This document shows positions 49,534-58,378 of a stretch of DNA of 64,000 nucleotides, piece by piece; the stretch's first letter is position 1; every line of letters starts with the position of its first letter. The notes under the pieces were generated by a model that was not told the DNA's origin, did no database searches, and saw only the letters and a list, made by a program, of their open reading frames with translations. Origin of the DNA: CAWHHZ01 sp963829355 (GTDB lineage Bacteria > Acidobacteriota > Thermoanaerobaculia > Gp7-AA8 > JAHWKK01); assembly GCA_963829355.1 (NCBI GenBank), contig CAWHHZ010000006.1, positions 248,001-312,000 on the forward strand, in the 5' to 3' direction. The translations under genes were made by a program, and so were the position numbers.

Positions 49534-50078
49534 GAGTCAGAGCTCTTCTACTGTCGGCAGCGGTGTTTCTGCTTCAACCACTCGTCACCGGCTGCAACCA
49601 CGAATCGGAATCGCCAGTCTCGGCTCAGGCGGCGGGACCGGAGCAACCCGCCAGTGTGCGGGACGTGACGCTGTTTTTTCCCGACGAATCTCTGCGGGTT
49701 TCCCCGGAGACTCGGAGTCTTGCCCTCCCCGAGGTAGAGACCTTCGCGATTGCCACGCTCACCGAGGAGGTTCTCCGGGGCCTCTCCGAGAGATGGCCCG
49801 ACAGCTTCGTTCCTGAAGGCGCGAAGGTACGAGCGGCCTACCGGCTCGAGAATACGGCCATCATCGACATCGATGCGCCCGCTCTCACCGAAGGATGGAC
49901 GACAGGCTCACAGGCGGAGATCCTCGCGATCCAGTCGATCGTTCACTCGGTCACGACAAATTTCAAGGGGATCGACAGCGTGCAGATCCTGGTCAACGGC
50001 GGCGAACCGGCAACGTTTGCCGGCCACATCGATCTGTCGAAGCCGCTGCGGCCAGATCAGGAGCTGCTCGCGCGCTGA
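49530..50078 (+). CDS. GerMN-domain lipoprotein
   Basis: About 182 residues. The GerMN fold shows as VTLFFPDESLRVSPETR, RWPDSFVPEGAKVRAAYRLE, AIIDIDAP and SVTTNFKGIDSVQILVNGGE. A lipobox LVTGC is present. Start is uncertain: GTG 49563 leaves a signal peptide without basic residues, whereas reading from CTG 49530, which overlaps the amidase stop (CTGA), gives LRVRALLLSAAVFLLQPLVT, a proper lipoprotein signal. GerMN domains occur in spore germination proteins but also widely beside amidases in non-sporulating bacteria, where they likely help cell-wall hydrolysis. Confidence 0.8.
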   Translation: MRVRALLLSAAVFLLQPLVTGCNHESESPVSAQAAGPEQPASVRDVTLFFPDESLRVSPETRSLALPEVETFAIATLTEEVLRGLSERWPDSFVPEGAKVRAAYRLENTAIIDIDAPALTEGWTTGSQAEILAIQSIVHSVTTNFKGIDSVQILVNGGEPATFAGHIDLSKPLRPDQELLAR

Positions 50079-50147
50079 GCAACGTCCCTCACCCGGCGGC
50101 CTTGGTCCCGGGCCACCGGACCCGGAAAAGTTCCCCAGAAACGAAAA

Positions 50148-50170
50148 GGCCCCGGTTTTTGACCGGGGCC
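50148..50170 (-). terminator. Intrinsic terminator, best oriented for the minus strand
   Basis: GGCCCCGG-TTTTTGA-CCGGGGCC. Read on the minus strand the stem is followed by TTTTCGTTT, a classic U-run; on the plus strand no T-run follows. Thus it may end a minus-strand transcript rather than only the GerMN gene. Confidence 0.7.
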
Positions 50171-50330
50171 GAATTCCGCGCTGGATGGGTGGGAAACGCT
50201 TGGGATGGGATATTCGCGTGGATGTAAAGGCGGATATTTTTGAATGACCTAGAGGTCATGAGTTTGGCAGGATTGAATCATTGACGAGATTTCCTCCTGT
50301 CCACCCAGCACTGATCTCTTTTCGACATGC
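50148..50330 (-). ncRNA. Candidate small transcript or leader unit between operator and terminator
   Basis: On the minus strand: a TATGAT box at about 50332-50337, then a strong AGGAGG, two tiny overlapping frames (16 and 10 codons, joined as ATGA), a 16-bp palindrome ATGACCTCTAGGTCAT, and the terminator at 50148-50170. There is no gene of normal size to serve, so a small RNA or peptide is possible. Evidence is arrangement only. Confidence 0.25.
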
Positions 50331-50346
50331 GGATCATAGCACGACT

Positions 50347-50364
50347 TTGTGAAAGATTTCACAG
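50347..50364. promoter_or_regulatory. Rex-type operator
   Basis: TTGTGAAAGATTTCACAG matches the Rex consensus TTGTGAA-N4-TTCACAA except for the last base. Rex is a redox (NADH/NAD+) sensing repressor. The site overlaps the presumed promoter of the minus-strand small unit; no normal gene starts nearby. Confidence 0.5.
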
Positions 50365-50457
50365 CGTAACAACTTGTTCACACAGCAAACTTTTGGTGGT
50401 GTCATCTCGAGCGGGGGAATGGCGCCGCATCGCTTTGCCAGTGGAGTGGGATGAACC

Positions 50458-50583
50458 GTCATCCTGAGCCGCCGGATTCCGGGAAGCGGGAGGAGGACGG
50501 TCGAAGGATCTCGTGGAGCCTACCGGCCCGAAGTTCGGCTAGAGTCAGGACGAACGCGATCCTTCGCTGGCGCTCAGGATGAC
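50458..50583. repeat. Intergenic palindromic repeat, family A
   Basis: Left GTCATCCTGAGCCGCCGGAT, right CGATCCTTCGCTGGCGCTCAGG. Between the small-transcript region and the end of holB; the remainder 50584-50689 is empty. Confidence 0.9.
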
Positions 50584-50689
50584 AATCCATCTGTGTTTTC
50601 GATCATTTACGAAGGGGTGGCATTAGAAGCGGGGGGTTGCCGCCGCTTCGCTGTACAGCCCTCACCGAGCCGTCGGCGACGATCACTCT

Positions 50690-51592
50690 CTACCTCGCCA
50701 GCAGCAGATCGAGCAGCGGAGCCTCGTACTGCAATCTCGCGTCGAGATTCACCCGCGCCCACTCGGCCCGGTCGAGCAGGCCTCTGGCAACGGTGAGAAG
50801 CGTGTCCGGGGTGAACGATTCCGTCACCAGACGCGCCTTCGCCGGCACCAGACTGTCCTCAGGTGACGACCCCGCGAGATCTCGCAGCACCTGCGCCACG
50901 ATCATCGCTCCCCATGCCGGCTCGTCGAGAGACGCAAGACTCGCAGCCAGCTTGAGAACTCCCACGGCGTTCCCTTCAGCAGCATCCCCGAGCAGCTCGA
51001 GTGTCTGGCGCGCGAGCTCGACCCGCGCCGCTGCATCCTGATCACTCGTCGCGACGGCCCGCAGTCGCGCCTCCTGCAGGCTCGCGTCCCCTGCGACCGA
51101 CTCGGGGGCGGCGATCCTGGGACGGATCTGGATCGACTGCGCACGCGATCGAATCGTCGGGAGCATCCGATCCGCCGATCGGGTCAGCAGAAGAAACACG
51201 GTATTGCCCGTTGGCTCCTCCAGGGTTTTGAGAAGCGAGTTCGCGGCCTGGTTGCTCATGCTGTCGGCAGGATTGACGATGAACACCTTCGTCCGACCTT
51301 CAAAAGGACGGAGCGATGCTTCAGAGATCATCGTCCTGATCTGATCGATCGAGATCATCTTTCTCGGTTTCTGCAAATCGACAACGTGGATATCTGGATG
51401 AATCCCGCGTCTGATCCTCGAACACGACACGCAGGTGCATCCAGAGCCCTCGGCCTCGACGCAGTTCAACGCACGAGCAATATCCCCCGCCACGGACTCC
51501 AGCAGCTCACTCGCAGGCCCGTGGAGGATCAGGGCGTGATGTAGATCACCCCGTCGTGCCGTCGCCACCAGCGAATCCCTGACATCGTTCAT
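50690..51592 (-). CDS. holB: DNA polymerase III clamp-loader subunit delta'
   Basis: 300 residues. Clamp-loader AAA+ fold with a non-functional P-loop (HGPASELLE), a Cys4 zinc module (C..., GCTCVSC), and the conserved stretch ISIDQIRTMISEASLRPFEG, KVFIVNPADSMSNQAANSLL, KTLEEPTGNTVFLLLT. It forms the stator of the loader that places the beta clamp on DNA. Its ATG overlaps the tmk TGA by four bases; tmk-holB is a common bacterial pair. Confidence 0.9.
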   Translation of the reverse strand: MNDVRDSLVATARRGDLHHALILHGPASELLESVAGDIARALNCVEAEGSGCTCVSCSRIRRGIHPDIHVVDLQKPRKMISIDQIRTMISEASLRPFEGRTKVFIVNPADSMSNQAANSLLKTLEEPTGNTVFLLLTRSADRMLPTIRSRAQSIQIRPRIAAPESVAGDASLQEARLRAVATSDQDAAARVELARQTLELLGDAAEGNAVGVLKLAASLASLDEPAWGAMIVAQVLRDLAGSSPEDSLVPAKARLVTESFTPDTLLTVARGLLDRAEWARVNLDARLQYEAPLLDLLLAR

Positions 51593-52272
51593 CGTTCGGA
51601 GAAGCCGCTCACTGAGTGTACGGTGACGACCCGCGGTGCTCGTTCACTGATGACCGCGAGCACGCGCGCGAACACTTCCTCTTCGTTTCCCTCACCCGAG
51701 ATCAGCGCATACCGCTCCGGCGACTCCTCCGAGAGCGTGCGATAGCCTTCACGGACACGCCTGTGAAAGCGAAGATCCTCTCCTTCGAGACGGCTCTCGA
51801 GCTGAAGATCCTGCTCGACATTGCGGCTTCGCGCCCGGCTCAATCCGACATCCTCCGGGAGGTCCAGGATCAGAGTGAGATCGGGCTTGAGACCGTCGGT
51901 CACCCAGTGGTTGATCTCGCGTAGACGATCCAGATTGAGGCCGCGTCCGTAGCCCTGGTAGGCGAGAGTCGCGTCGGTGAAGCGGTCACAGAGCACCACC
52001 GCATCGTGCTCGACCGAGGGGCGGATCACATCGACGACATGCTGGCGCCGGGAGGCCGAGTAGAGGAGAAGCTCCGTCAACGGGTCCATACCGTCTTCAG
52101 CGGGATCGAGAAGAATTGCTCTGATCCGGTTGCTTAGCGGCGTTCCGCCCGGCTCCTTGGTCAGGACGCTCTTCCGCCCGATGTCGTGGAGATGTCGCGA
52201 CAGCTTCTGGGCCTGGGTTGATTTACCCGAGCCCTCGATTCCTTCGAAAACAATGAACGGTGCACGTGTCAT
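51589..52272 (-). CDS. tmk: Thymidylate kinase
   Basis: 227 residues. P-loop FEGIEGSGKSTQAQKL at the start, DR(F/Y) motif VLCDRFTDATLAYQGYGRG, and a LID region with RARSRNVEQD. Phosphorylates dTMP to dTDP for DNA synthesis. ATG 52272 directly precedes the core. Followed by holB with a four-base overlap and preceded closely by the glycosyltransferase gene. Confidence 0.96.
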   Translation of the reverse strand: MTRAPFIVFEGIEGSGKSTQAQKLSRHLHDIGRKSVLTKEPGGTPLSNRIRAILLDPAEDGMDPLTELLLYSASRRQHVVDVIRPSVEHDAVVLCDRFTDATLAYQGYGRGLNLDRLREINHWVTDGLKPDLTLILDLPEDVGLSRARSRNVEQDLQLESRLEGEDLRFHRRVREGYRTLSEESPERYALISGEGNEEEVFARVLAVISERAPRVVTVHSVSGFSER

Positions 52273-52284
52273 GAGTTGGCCATT

Positions 52285-53226
52285 CTATCCTGCCCGCTCC
52301 AGCGGGTCTCCATGTTCGGCGATGCCGGCCGACAACCCTCGCAGGTAGTGAAGGCGCATCAACCTTTCGAATGCTCCTGCACGGGCGAGAGGCCGAAATG
52401 TCTCCCCCGCCTTCGACAGAAGTGTGAGCCATCGGATCTCTCTCTCCGTGCCACTCCCCTTCTGACGCAGCTCTTCGACGCCGAGGAAGTGCCGGAGCTC
52501 GGGGTGCTTCTGAAGAAAGATGGCGCCCGACCTGCCAACGGTGAACTGCCGTCTGGCGAACGACGCCACCGTCATCTGATGATGATGCCGCGTCACCGCG
52601 TTCTCGTTGTAGTGGATCTTCAGTCCGAGCCGGTCGAGCCGATACGCGAGCTCGATGTCTTCCCATGCCGCGGCGGGAAACGACGTATCGAACGGATGCG
52701 CCGCCATCACCTCACGAGAGATCGAGATGTTCGATGTATAGAAAAAATTGAACGGAACGACCGTCCCATGCTCGATCAGCTCATACCCGAACTGGAGCCC
52801 GTAGTCGTTGATGTAGTCCATGAAGGCGGTGACTCGTTCCTCATCGGGCCATCCGGTGTAACCGAGGCACGCCGCCCAGGAATCGTCGCCATTGTCGGCG
52901 TGGGTGCGGGCGTGCTCGGCGACGAAGTGCTCCTCCGGGACCGTATCGTCGCCGATGAAGATGATCGTTCTGCCGCCTGCCAGCGTCACCCCATGGTTGC
53001 GTGCTCGACCGGGACCGCTGTTCTCCTGGGTTCTCTGCACGAAAGAATAGGCGAAGCGATTCTCCTTCTCGAGGCGGAGCAGAGTCTCCGCGGTACCATC
53101 TTTCGAGCCGTCATTGACGACAACCACCTCGAACTCGGGAGCGTCGAGCTGCCGGTCGAGCGCATCGAGGACGCGAAGAAGCATCTCGAGACGGTTGTAG
53201 GTAGGAATGACGATGGAGTAGGACAT
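52285..53226 (-). CDS. Family 2 glycosyltransferase
   Basis: 313 residues, GT-A fold: SYSIVIPTYNRLEMLLRVLD at the start, nucleotide-sugar site VVVVNDGSKDGT, DxD-equivalent IFIGDDTVPEEHF, and the acceptor/catalytic WEDIELAYRLDRLG. Cytoplasmic, probably peripheral, making cell-surface polysaccharide or glycolipid; sugar unknown. The upstream 110 bp is AT-rich with degenerate TGAAAAT heptamers (about 53234-53265) and probably contains the promoter of the GT2-tmk-holB unit. Confidence 0.92.
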   Translation of the reverse strand: MSYSIVIPTYNRLEMLLRVLDALDRQLDAPEFEVVVVNDGSKDGTAETLLRLEKENRFAYSFVQRTQENSGPGRARNHGVTLAGGRTIIFIGDDTVPEEHFVAEHARTHADNGDDSWAACLGYTGWPDEERVTAFMDYINDYGLQFGYELIEHGTVVPFNFFYTSNISISREVMAAHPFDTSFPAAAWEDIELAYRLDRLGLKIHYNENAVTRHHHQMTVASFARRQFTVGRSGAIFLQKHPELRHFLGVEELRQKGSGTEREIRWLTLLSKAGETFRPLARAGAFERLMRLHYLRGLSAGIAEHGDPLERAG

Positions 53227-53338
53227 GAGAGAGAAGAAATTGAAAATTGAAAATGAAAATCGAAACGACCAGGGGTCGGGCAGATTCGCGCTAACTCACT
53301 TATTTTCAATTTACAAGTTTCAAGGTTCAATTCCACCT

Positions 53339-54070
53339 TCACGCGGTGGCGCCGCCATCAACAGTGAGGACCTGGCCCGTGATTCCGCTCGACTCGTCGG
53401 AGAGAAGGAAACGTATGACTGCAGCGACCTCCTGGGGACGGATCAGCCTGCGCATCGGGATCTGCCGGATCATCTGTTTTCTGGCCTCCGGATCCATTCC
53501 GGCAATCATGTCGGTCTCGACGAGACCCGGGGCGACGCAATTCACACGAATACTGCTCCGGGCGAGCTCGCGGGAAAGTGAGCGGCTCATGGCGATGAGA
53601 CCGCCCTTGGATGCCGAGTAGTTCGTCTGCCCCGCAACCCCGTGTGACCCGGACAGCGACGTCACGTTGACGATCGATCCGCTCCGCTGCCGCAGCATCA
53701 GGGGGACGACTGCCTTCGACATGGAAAAGGCTCCGTCGAGATTGGTCTCCATGACCTCACGCCATTGTTCGGCCGTCATGTTGAACAGGAGCGCGTCGTT
53801 GCGGATCCCGGCGTTGTTCACCACCCCTTCGATCGAGCCGAAGTCCGCGAGGAATGATTCAACGACGCTTGCGACCTGCTCGGGGTCTCTGACATTTGCC
53901 TCATACGCCACGCAGCGAACGCCATCGGTCGTGAGCGAGCTCTCGATCTCTCGTGCCGCATCCTCCGAGCTGTGGAACGTGAATCCGACGTTCCATCCGT
54001 CCGCAGTCATTCTTTCCACAGTCGCCCGACCGATACCTCGCGATCCGCCGGTGATGAGTACGTTTTTCAA
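53339..54070 (-). CDS. FabG-like short-chain dehydrogenase/reductase
   Basis: 243 residues. NAD(P)-binding LITGGSRGIGRATVE, structural NNAGI, active-site Ser in TSLSGSHG, and YSASKGG (YxxxK) about 150 residues in, ending GQVLTVDGGATA as 3-oxoacyl-ACP reductases do. Likely reduces a 3-ketoacyl thioester; without a fatty-acid operon around it the exact role is open. The start is TTG 54070 with AGGAGG four bases upstream; longer readings run into a family A repeat. Confidence 0.9.
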   Translation of the reverse strand: MKNVLITGGSRGIGRATVERMTADGWNVGFTFHSSEDAAREIESSLTTDGVRCVAYEANVRDPEQVASVVESFLADFGSIEGVVNNAGIRNDALLFNMTAEQWREVMETNLDGAFSMSKAVVPLMLRQRSGSIVNVTSLSGSHGVAGQTNYSASKGGLIAMSRSLSRELARSSIRVNCVAPGLVETDMIAGMDPEARKQMIRQIPMRRLIRPQEVAAVIRFLLSDESSGITGQVLTVDGGATA

Positions 54071-54139
54071 ATGACCTCCTGTTTTCCCCCGGGAGTACCC
54101 GGGCAACCATACCCGTTCGCGAACTTCCCGCCAACATCT

Positions 54140-54296
54140 GTCATCCTGAGCGAAGCGAAGGATCGCGTACGTCCTGACTGCCGGTAACTTCCCCGGACTC
54201 CATTTCGGCAGTTCCACGAGATCCTTCGACCGTCCCTTCGGCTTCGCTCAGGGCAGGCCTCCTCCCGCTGCGCGGGATCCGGCGGCTCAGGATGAC
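54140..54296. repeat. Intergenic palindromic repeat, family A, long form
   Basis: Left CATCCTGAGCGAAGCGAAGG, right half containing CTTCGGCTTCGCTCAGGGCA and CGGCGGCTCAGGATGAC. A second partial unit (AGCGCCAGCGAAGGATCGCG) follows at 54316-54345. Fills the gap between the FabG-like and DUF6544 genes. Confidence 0.9.
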
Positions 54297-54374
54297 AGGC
54301 TGATCGCGCGATTCTCAGAGCGCCAGCGAAGGATCGCGTACGGCAGCGGCTCAGGACGACGGATGGCTGCTGGC

Positions 54375-55225
54375 TCAGTCGAAATCGATTGAATCGACCC
54401 TGCCGCGCCAGTACGGAAGCGGGCCCTCCTCGAGGATCCATTCGACCTCCCCGCACTCAGGGATGACCATCGCGTCACATCGATGATAGTCGTGGTAGTG
54501 GCATACCCATGGTGTAGGAATGCCTTCCCCTCCCACGTCCCTCATACGATCCGGCGCCAGCGCTCGGATGATCTCGCCGCGGTCCCCGAAGGTGAACTCC
54601 AGAGACACGGTGGTTCCGCGATCACGGATGGTCGCACGGGCGGTGTGTTGGTCGATAGCCCTCCCACTCGACGCCCTCGGAGGGCAGAAGCGCTGTCGGA
54701 AACCAGACCGCCTCGGCGAGCCACCGGTGAAGAGCGCCTTCATCCATGTCTTCACGATCATGTTCGTTCGCCACCGTGATCAGCGACGCGATCTTTGCCT
54801 TGATGGATCCATGACCGTCGATATAGGTGTCGCGCGCAACGACGTGAAGACCGGGCATCATCTGAAGCCGGGCATCCCACACGAAGCCGCGCGGGCGGGT
54901 GGTGTAGTGCTGATACGAACGGAAGCGTACCCACCGTCCATCGACATCCCCCATGCGAAACGATCCGCTGTGACGGACGCGCACCCTTCTGACCATCGTC
55001 TGACCCGGTGTCAGAACATGCGTGAAGTAGCCGAACCACAGGCTCCGGCAATCCATCGAGCTGGGACGGCGAATACGGTATCGATTCCGGGGTGGTCGTG
55101 TCACGAAGCCGCCCCATCAGTCTCTTCGACTGCGCTACCCATCGCGACTCTCCCACGGCAACAGCCACGGCTGCGGCTCCCAGTGCGAAGCCTCCTGCAG
55201 TGATGATTCTGGTGGCGCCACGCAT
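54375..55225 (-). CDS. DUF6544-family protein, two frameshifts
   Basis: About 283 codons when rejoined. ATG 55225 has AGGAGGAGG upstream and begins with a hydrophobic segment (IITAGGFALGAAAVAVAV). After a frame change near 55080 comes YFTHVLTPGQTMVRRVRVRH, RPRGFVWDARLQMMPGLHVV and LAEAVWFPTALLPSEGVEWE; after another near 54660, DRGTTVSLEFTFGDRGEI, PTPWVCHYHDYH and EEGPLPYWRGRVDSIDF. These are the conserved blocks of DUF6544 proteins, whose function is unknown; a membrane-anchored extracytoplasmic location is likely. Confidence 0.8.
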
Positions 55226-55516
55226 TTTTAGATTCCTCCTCCTTGAAGTATCGCCGCGCCGATGGAACAAGCCGGTGTGGATCGTCACGGGCGGGGGTGT
55301 GGGAGACCGACTCGCCCGATGTCATCAGCCGGTGTCTTCGCCGACTGACGGTACCGGTAGCGATTGTCGCGGACCACGCTCCGGCGGATATGGGGCGTGA
55401 GGCCCAACCCACACCTGGACGCCCGATCAGGACATTCACCGACGTTTGCTGCTTTCTGTGAGCGAGATGACTATCATGAGGAGTGTCGTTTCTCGTTTAC
55501 TTCCTGCTGGCCTTTC

Positions 55517-56710
55517 ATGGTGCTGCTCTTGTCGAGCCTCGTATGGTGGAGCCGCGTCACAGCCTCCAAACGGCGTGCGGAGGATCTCGAGCGGGAGGTT
55601 GAGCGACGCACGGCGGAGCTCGAACGGCTCGGACGTCTCACCGAAGCGATCAATGAGGCGGTCACCGTAGAGGAGGTTCTCGATCATCTCTACGACAACT
55701 TCGAGGGACTCGTCCCCTACGACCGGATCGGGCTGGCACTGCTCGATGAAGATCGTATCGTTCTGAGGGCCGTATGGTCGCGGGGAAGCGAAGCTCCCAC
55801 GGGGATCGACCGAGGCTATGCAGCCCGTCTCGATGAAAGCAGCAGTTTGCGGGAAACCCTCGAGTCGGGACGCCCGCGCCTGATCTCCGATCTGGAAGCC
55901 TATCTGAAGGAGCACCCGGAGTCGGAGTCGACCCAGCGCATCCTGCAGGAGGGAATCCGCTCGAGTCTCACCTGCCCTCTCAAGGCTCTTGGTCAGCCGG
56001 TAGGATTCATCTTCTTCTCGAGCTTCGAGGCCGACAAGTACAACCAGAGCCACGCCGAATTTCTCGAGAAGGTGGCGGGTCACCTCTCGCTGATCGTCGG
56101 AAAGTCACGCCTGTACGACGATCTCGTGCATACCAAGGCGAGACTGGAACAGGCGAACCGGGATCTCGAGCACCTCGCGACCACGGACTCTCTCACAGGT
56201 GTCGCGAACCGGCGGGTTTTCGACGACCGGCTCGACGCCGAGTGGAGACGAGCGCAGCGATCTCGAGAACCGCTGACGCTCCTGATGATCGACGTCGACC
56301 ACTTCAAGCTCTTCAATGACCGGCACGGGCATAAAGCGGGAGATCAGTGCCTGAGGTCGATCGCGTCAGCATTGAGCCAGGTCGTGCGGAGAGCCAGCGA
56401 TCTGATTGCCCGCTACGGGGGCGAAGAATTTACGGTCGTGCTTCCGCAGTGTGGACGTGACGAAGGCGTCTCGATCGCCGAGTCACTCCGCCGGGCCGTC
56501 GAAGCGATGAAGATCACCCACCCGGACTGTCAGTCGGGAGTCGTGTCGGTCAGCATCGGAGTCGCGACGATCGTTCCACAATCGGATTCGTACCGTGAAA
56601 ATCTCCTCGAACAGGCCGATCTGGCCCTGTACGAGGCAAAGCGCAGGGGCCGGAACAGAATCGTCTCGCACGACGAGCTCACTGGAGCGGCCCTGGGCAG
56701 CGACGAGTGA
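55517..56710 (+). CDS. Diguanylate cyclase with GAF domain
   Basis: 397 residues in the open frame. One membrane segment (MVLLLSSLVWW), coiled coil to about residue 45, a GAF sensor domain (about 50-205; LVPYDRIGLALLDEDRIVLR), a second short coiled coil, and a C-terminal GGDEF domain with active site ARYGGEEFTVVLP. It makes cyclic di-GMP. The true start is probably ATG 55467 or 55476: frames just upstream encode MTIMRSVV and FLVYFLLAF, which would complete the membrane helix if two small indels near 55488 and 55515 are corrected. No RxxD inhibitory site is visible. Confidence 0.9.
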   Translation: MVLLLSSLVWWSRVTASKRRAEDLEREVERRTAELERLGRLTEAINEAVTVEEVLDHLYDNFEGLVPYDRIGLALLDEDRIVLRAVWSRGSEAPTGIDRGYAARLDESSSLRETLESGRPRLISDLEAYLKEHPESESTQRILQEGIRSSLTCPLKALGQPVGFIFFSSFEADKYNQSHAEFLEKVAGHLSLIVGKSRLYDDLVHTKARLEQANRDLEHLATTDSLTGVANRRVFDDRLDAEWRRAQRSREPLTLLMIDVDHFKLFNDRHGHKAGDQCLRSIASALSQVVRRASDLIARYGGEEFTVVLPQCGRDEGVSIAESLRRAVEAMKITHPDCQSGVVSVSIGVATIVPQSDSYRENLLEQADLALYEAKRRGRNRIVSHDELTGAALGSDE

Positions 56711-56722
56711 GCTCCAGACGCA

Positions 56723-56752
56723 GAACAGCCCGGCCTCTCGACCGGGCTGTTC
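56723..56752. terminator. Bidirectional terminator between convergent genes
   Basis: Perfect 11-bp stem GAACAGCCCGG / CCGGGCTGTTC with an 8-nt loop, 13 bases after the diguanylate cyclase stop and 29 before the GWxTD-protein stop. Confidence 0.7.
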
Positions 56753-56780
56753 CGAGATTGATCCTGCTGGCGGGAAACAC

Positions 56781-58298
56781 TTACTCGACGATGCGGAACT
56801 CCTTCTCGATGTTCCAGGTCTGCTTTGCGACCGAGTCGAAGATTTTTGCCTTCAGCGTGTAATTGCCGGGAGGAAAGGCCCCTGCCGGGAATGAGCTACC
56901 CACCATGAAGTGACCTTCCGTATCCTTCACGGGCTCGGCGTTGACCTCCATCATCGGTGCGCCCATCTTGACTGCGCTGCCGTCGGCCTTCTTGCCTTCG
57001 ACATCGAGTTTTACACGGAACTGAGGCTTTCCTTCCTCGTTCAGCCCCGGATTGCGAGCCTCGAAGAAGTACCACAGCTCTTCCTGCGCACCGAAGGTCG
57101 CATCTCCCTTCGGAACGACCTTCAATCCCCCGAAGGCGTATGGATCGGTTGCTGCCTGGGCCTCGGTCAGAGCGAAGATGTTGTTCGAGAGAATCAGGTC
57201 GGACACGCTCGCTTCGGTCTCATCGAGTCCTTCGAGAGCGAGATCGGTCTTCGCGATCGCCACGGCCTTGTTGTCACGAGCGAGACCAAAGGTCCCGACG
57301 TACTCGCCAGGCTGGAGCATGAGTGACATGTCGTAGTACGAATCCGCATTGGAGGCGAGCAGCGTGACCGGCTCCTCGTAGACAGCGACGATCTCGCCGT
57401 CGGCCTTCTCGACCACACCAAAGAACGTGAGCTCCCCTGAGGTGTCGATACCGGCATTACCCGGAATGTAGAGCTGCACGGGGACGAAGTATTGTCCAGC
57501 AGGCGTCACATACTCGCCATACGTCAGATGCAGGTCGTCCTCGGCGGCGATCGCCTGGCGCTTGAAGTCGTCGTAGAGAGACTTGAGGTAGTCGTTCGTG
57601 AACTCCGTCGCCACTTCTTCGACCTCGACGTTGTTCACCACGGGCGTCGTTGCTGTCATGCTGTAGTCGGGAACCATCTCGAGGCCGGGCTGGGCGATGA
57701 AATAGTCACGCGCCTTGAGCAGGAGATCGTTCACTCCACGCTTTCCGGTCATGACCATCTTCCAGTCATTGTTGCCGTAGTAATCGATGAACGAGACGTC
57801 GAAATCGATGTCGCCACCGACTGCAGGACGGTTCTCCTTCTCGTAATACCAGACTTCGGTCGGAGCCTTTGTGCCTCTGGCGTTATCGATGGCGTTTGAG
57901 CTCATCCCCGACTGATGGGTCGACTCGGGTGCGTTCGAAGTCCTCCCGAGACGATTTGGCGCTCCCAGGAGAAGGAATACGCGTCCTCGATCGGTCAGAG
58001 CGCCAGCGGTCTTGCCCGAGGCCCAGCGCTCGTTGGCGATCTCCACCCGCTGCTCGAAACCGAGCTTCATCTCGTTGATCGGCGTGCCGGGAGTCGGATC
58101 GCGCCTCGCCCAGAAAAGATCGATGAAGTTCTGAGCTTCTTCATCAGTCTTGATCGATTTGTACTCTTTCATCTCCTGGTCAGTGAGAAGCCACTTCACG
58201 GGGCCCTCGTGCCAGTCTTTGTACTGCTCGGACAGCGCCGCATACGTGGGAGCTGCGAGCGCAAGCGCAATCAAAGCGCCAAAAAATACTTTCTTCAT
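56781..58298 (-). CDS. Secreted GWxTD-domain protein
   Basis: 505 residues. Signal peptide (KKVFFGALIALALAAPTYAA). The N-terminal GWxTD-type region shows WLLTDQEMKEYKSIKTDEEA, FIDLFWARRDPTPGTPINE, ALTDRGRVFLLLGAP and EVWYYE, a combination characteristic of Acidobacteriota and related phyla. The C-terminal part is beta-rich (VPVQLYIPGN, GEYVGTFGLARDNK, PPGNYTLKAKI). Probably periplasmic or outer-membrane associated, function unknown. ATG 58298 is backed by AAGGAGG seven bases upstream. Confidence 0.88.
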   Translation of the reverse strand: MKKVFFGALIALALAAPTYAALSEQYKDWHEGPVKWLLTDQEMKEYKSIKTDEEAQNFIDLFWARRDPTPGTPINEMKLGFEQRVEIANERWASGKTAGALTDRGRVFLLLGAPNRLGRTSNAPESTHQSGMSSNAIDNARGTKAPTEVWYYEKENRPAVGGDIDFDVSFIDYYGNNDWKMVMTGKRGVNDLLLKARDYFIAQPGLEMVPDYSMTATTPVVNNVEVEEVATEFTNDYLKSLYDDFKRQAIAAEDDLHLTYGEYVTPAGQYFVPVQLYIPGNAGIDTSGELTFFGVVEKADGEIVAVYEEPVTLLASNADSYYDMSLMLQPGEYVGTFGLARDNKAVAIAKTDLALEGLDETEASVSDLILSNNIFALTEAQAATDPYAFGGLKVVPKGDATFGAQEELWYFFEARNPGLNEEGKPQFRVKLDVEGKKADGSAVKMGAPMMEVNAEPVKDTEGHFMVGSSFPAGAFPPGNYTLKAKIFDSVAKQTWNIEKEFRIVE

Positions 58299-58378
58299 TG
58301 GGATTCCTCCTTGCAGAAACGGCAAACGTGGAATGACTTCCTGAAATGCCGAAGCGGGTTACGCGTACGTGACAAAGA

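Noticed and set aside
52276..53250. A 324-codon plus-strand frame opposite the family 2 glycosyltransferase
   Set aside because: The minus-strand frame has clear glycosyltransferase motifs; the plus-strand frame has none.
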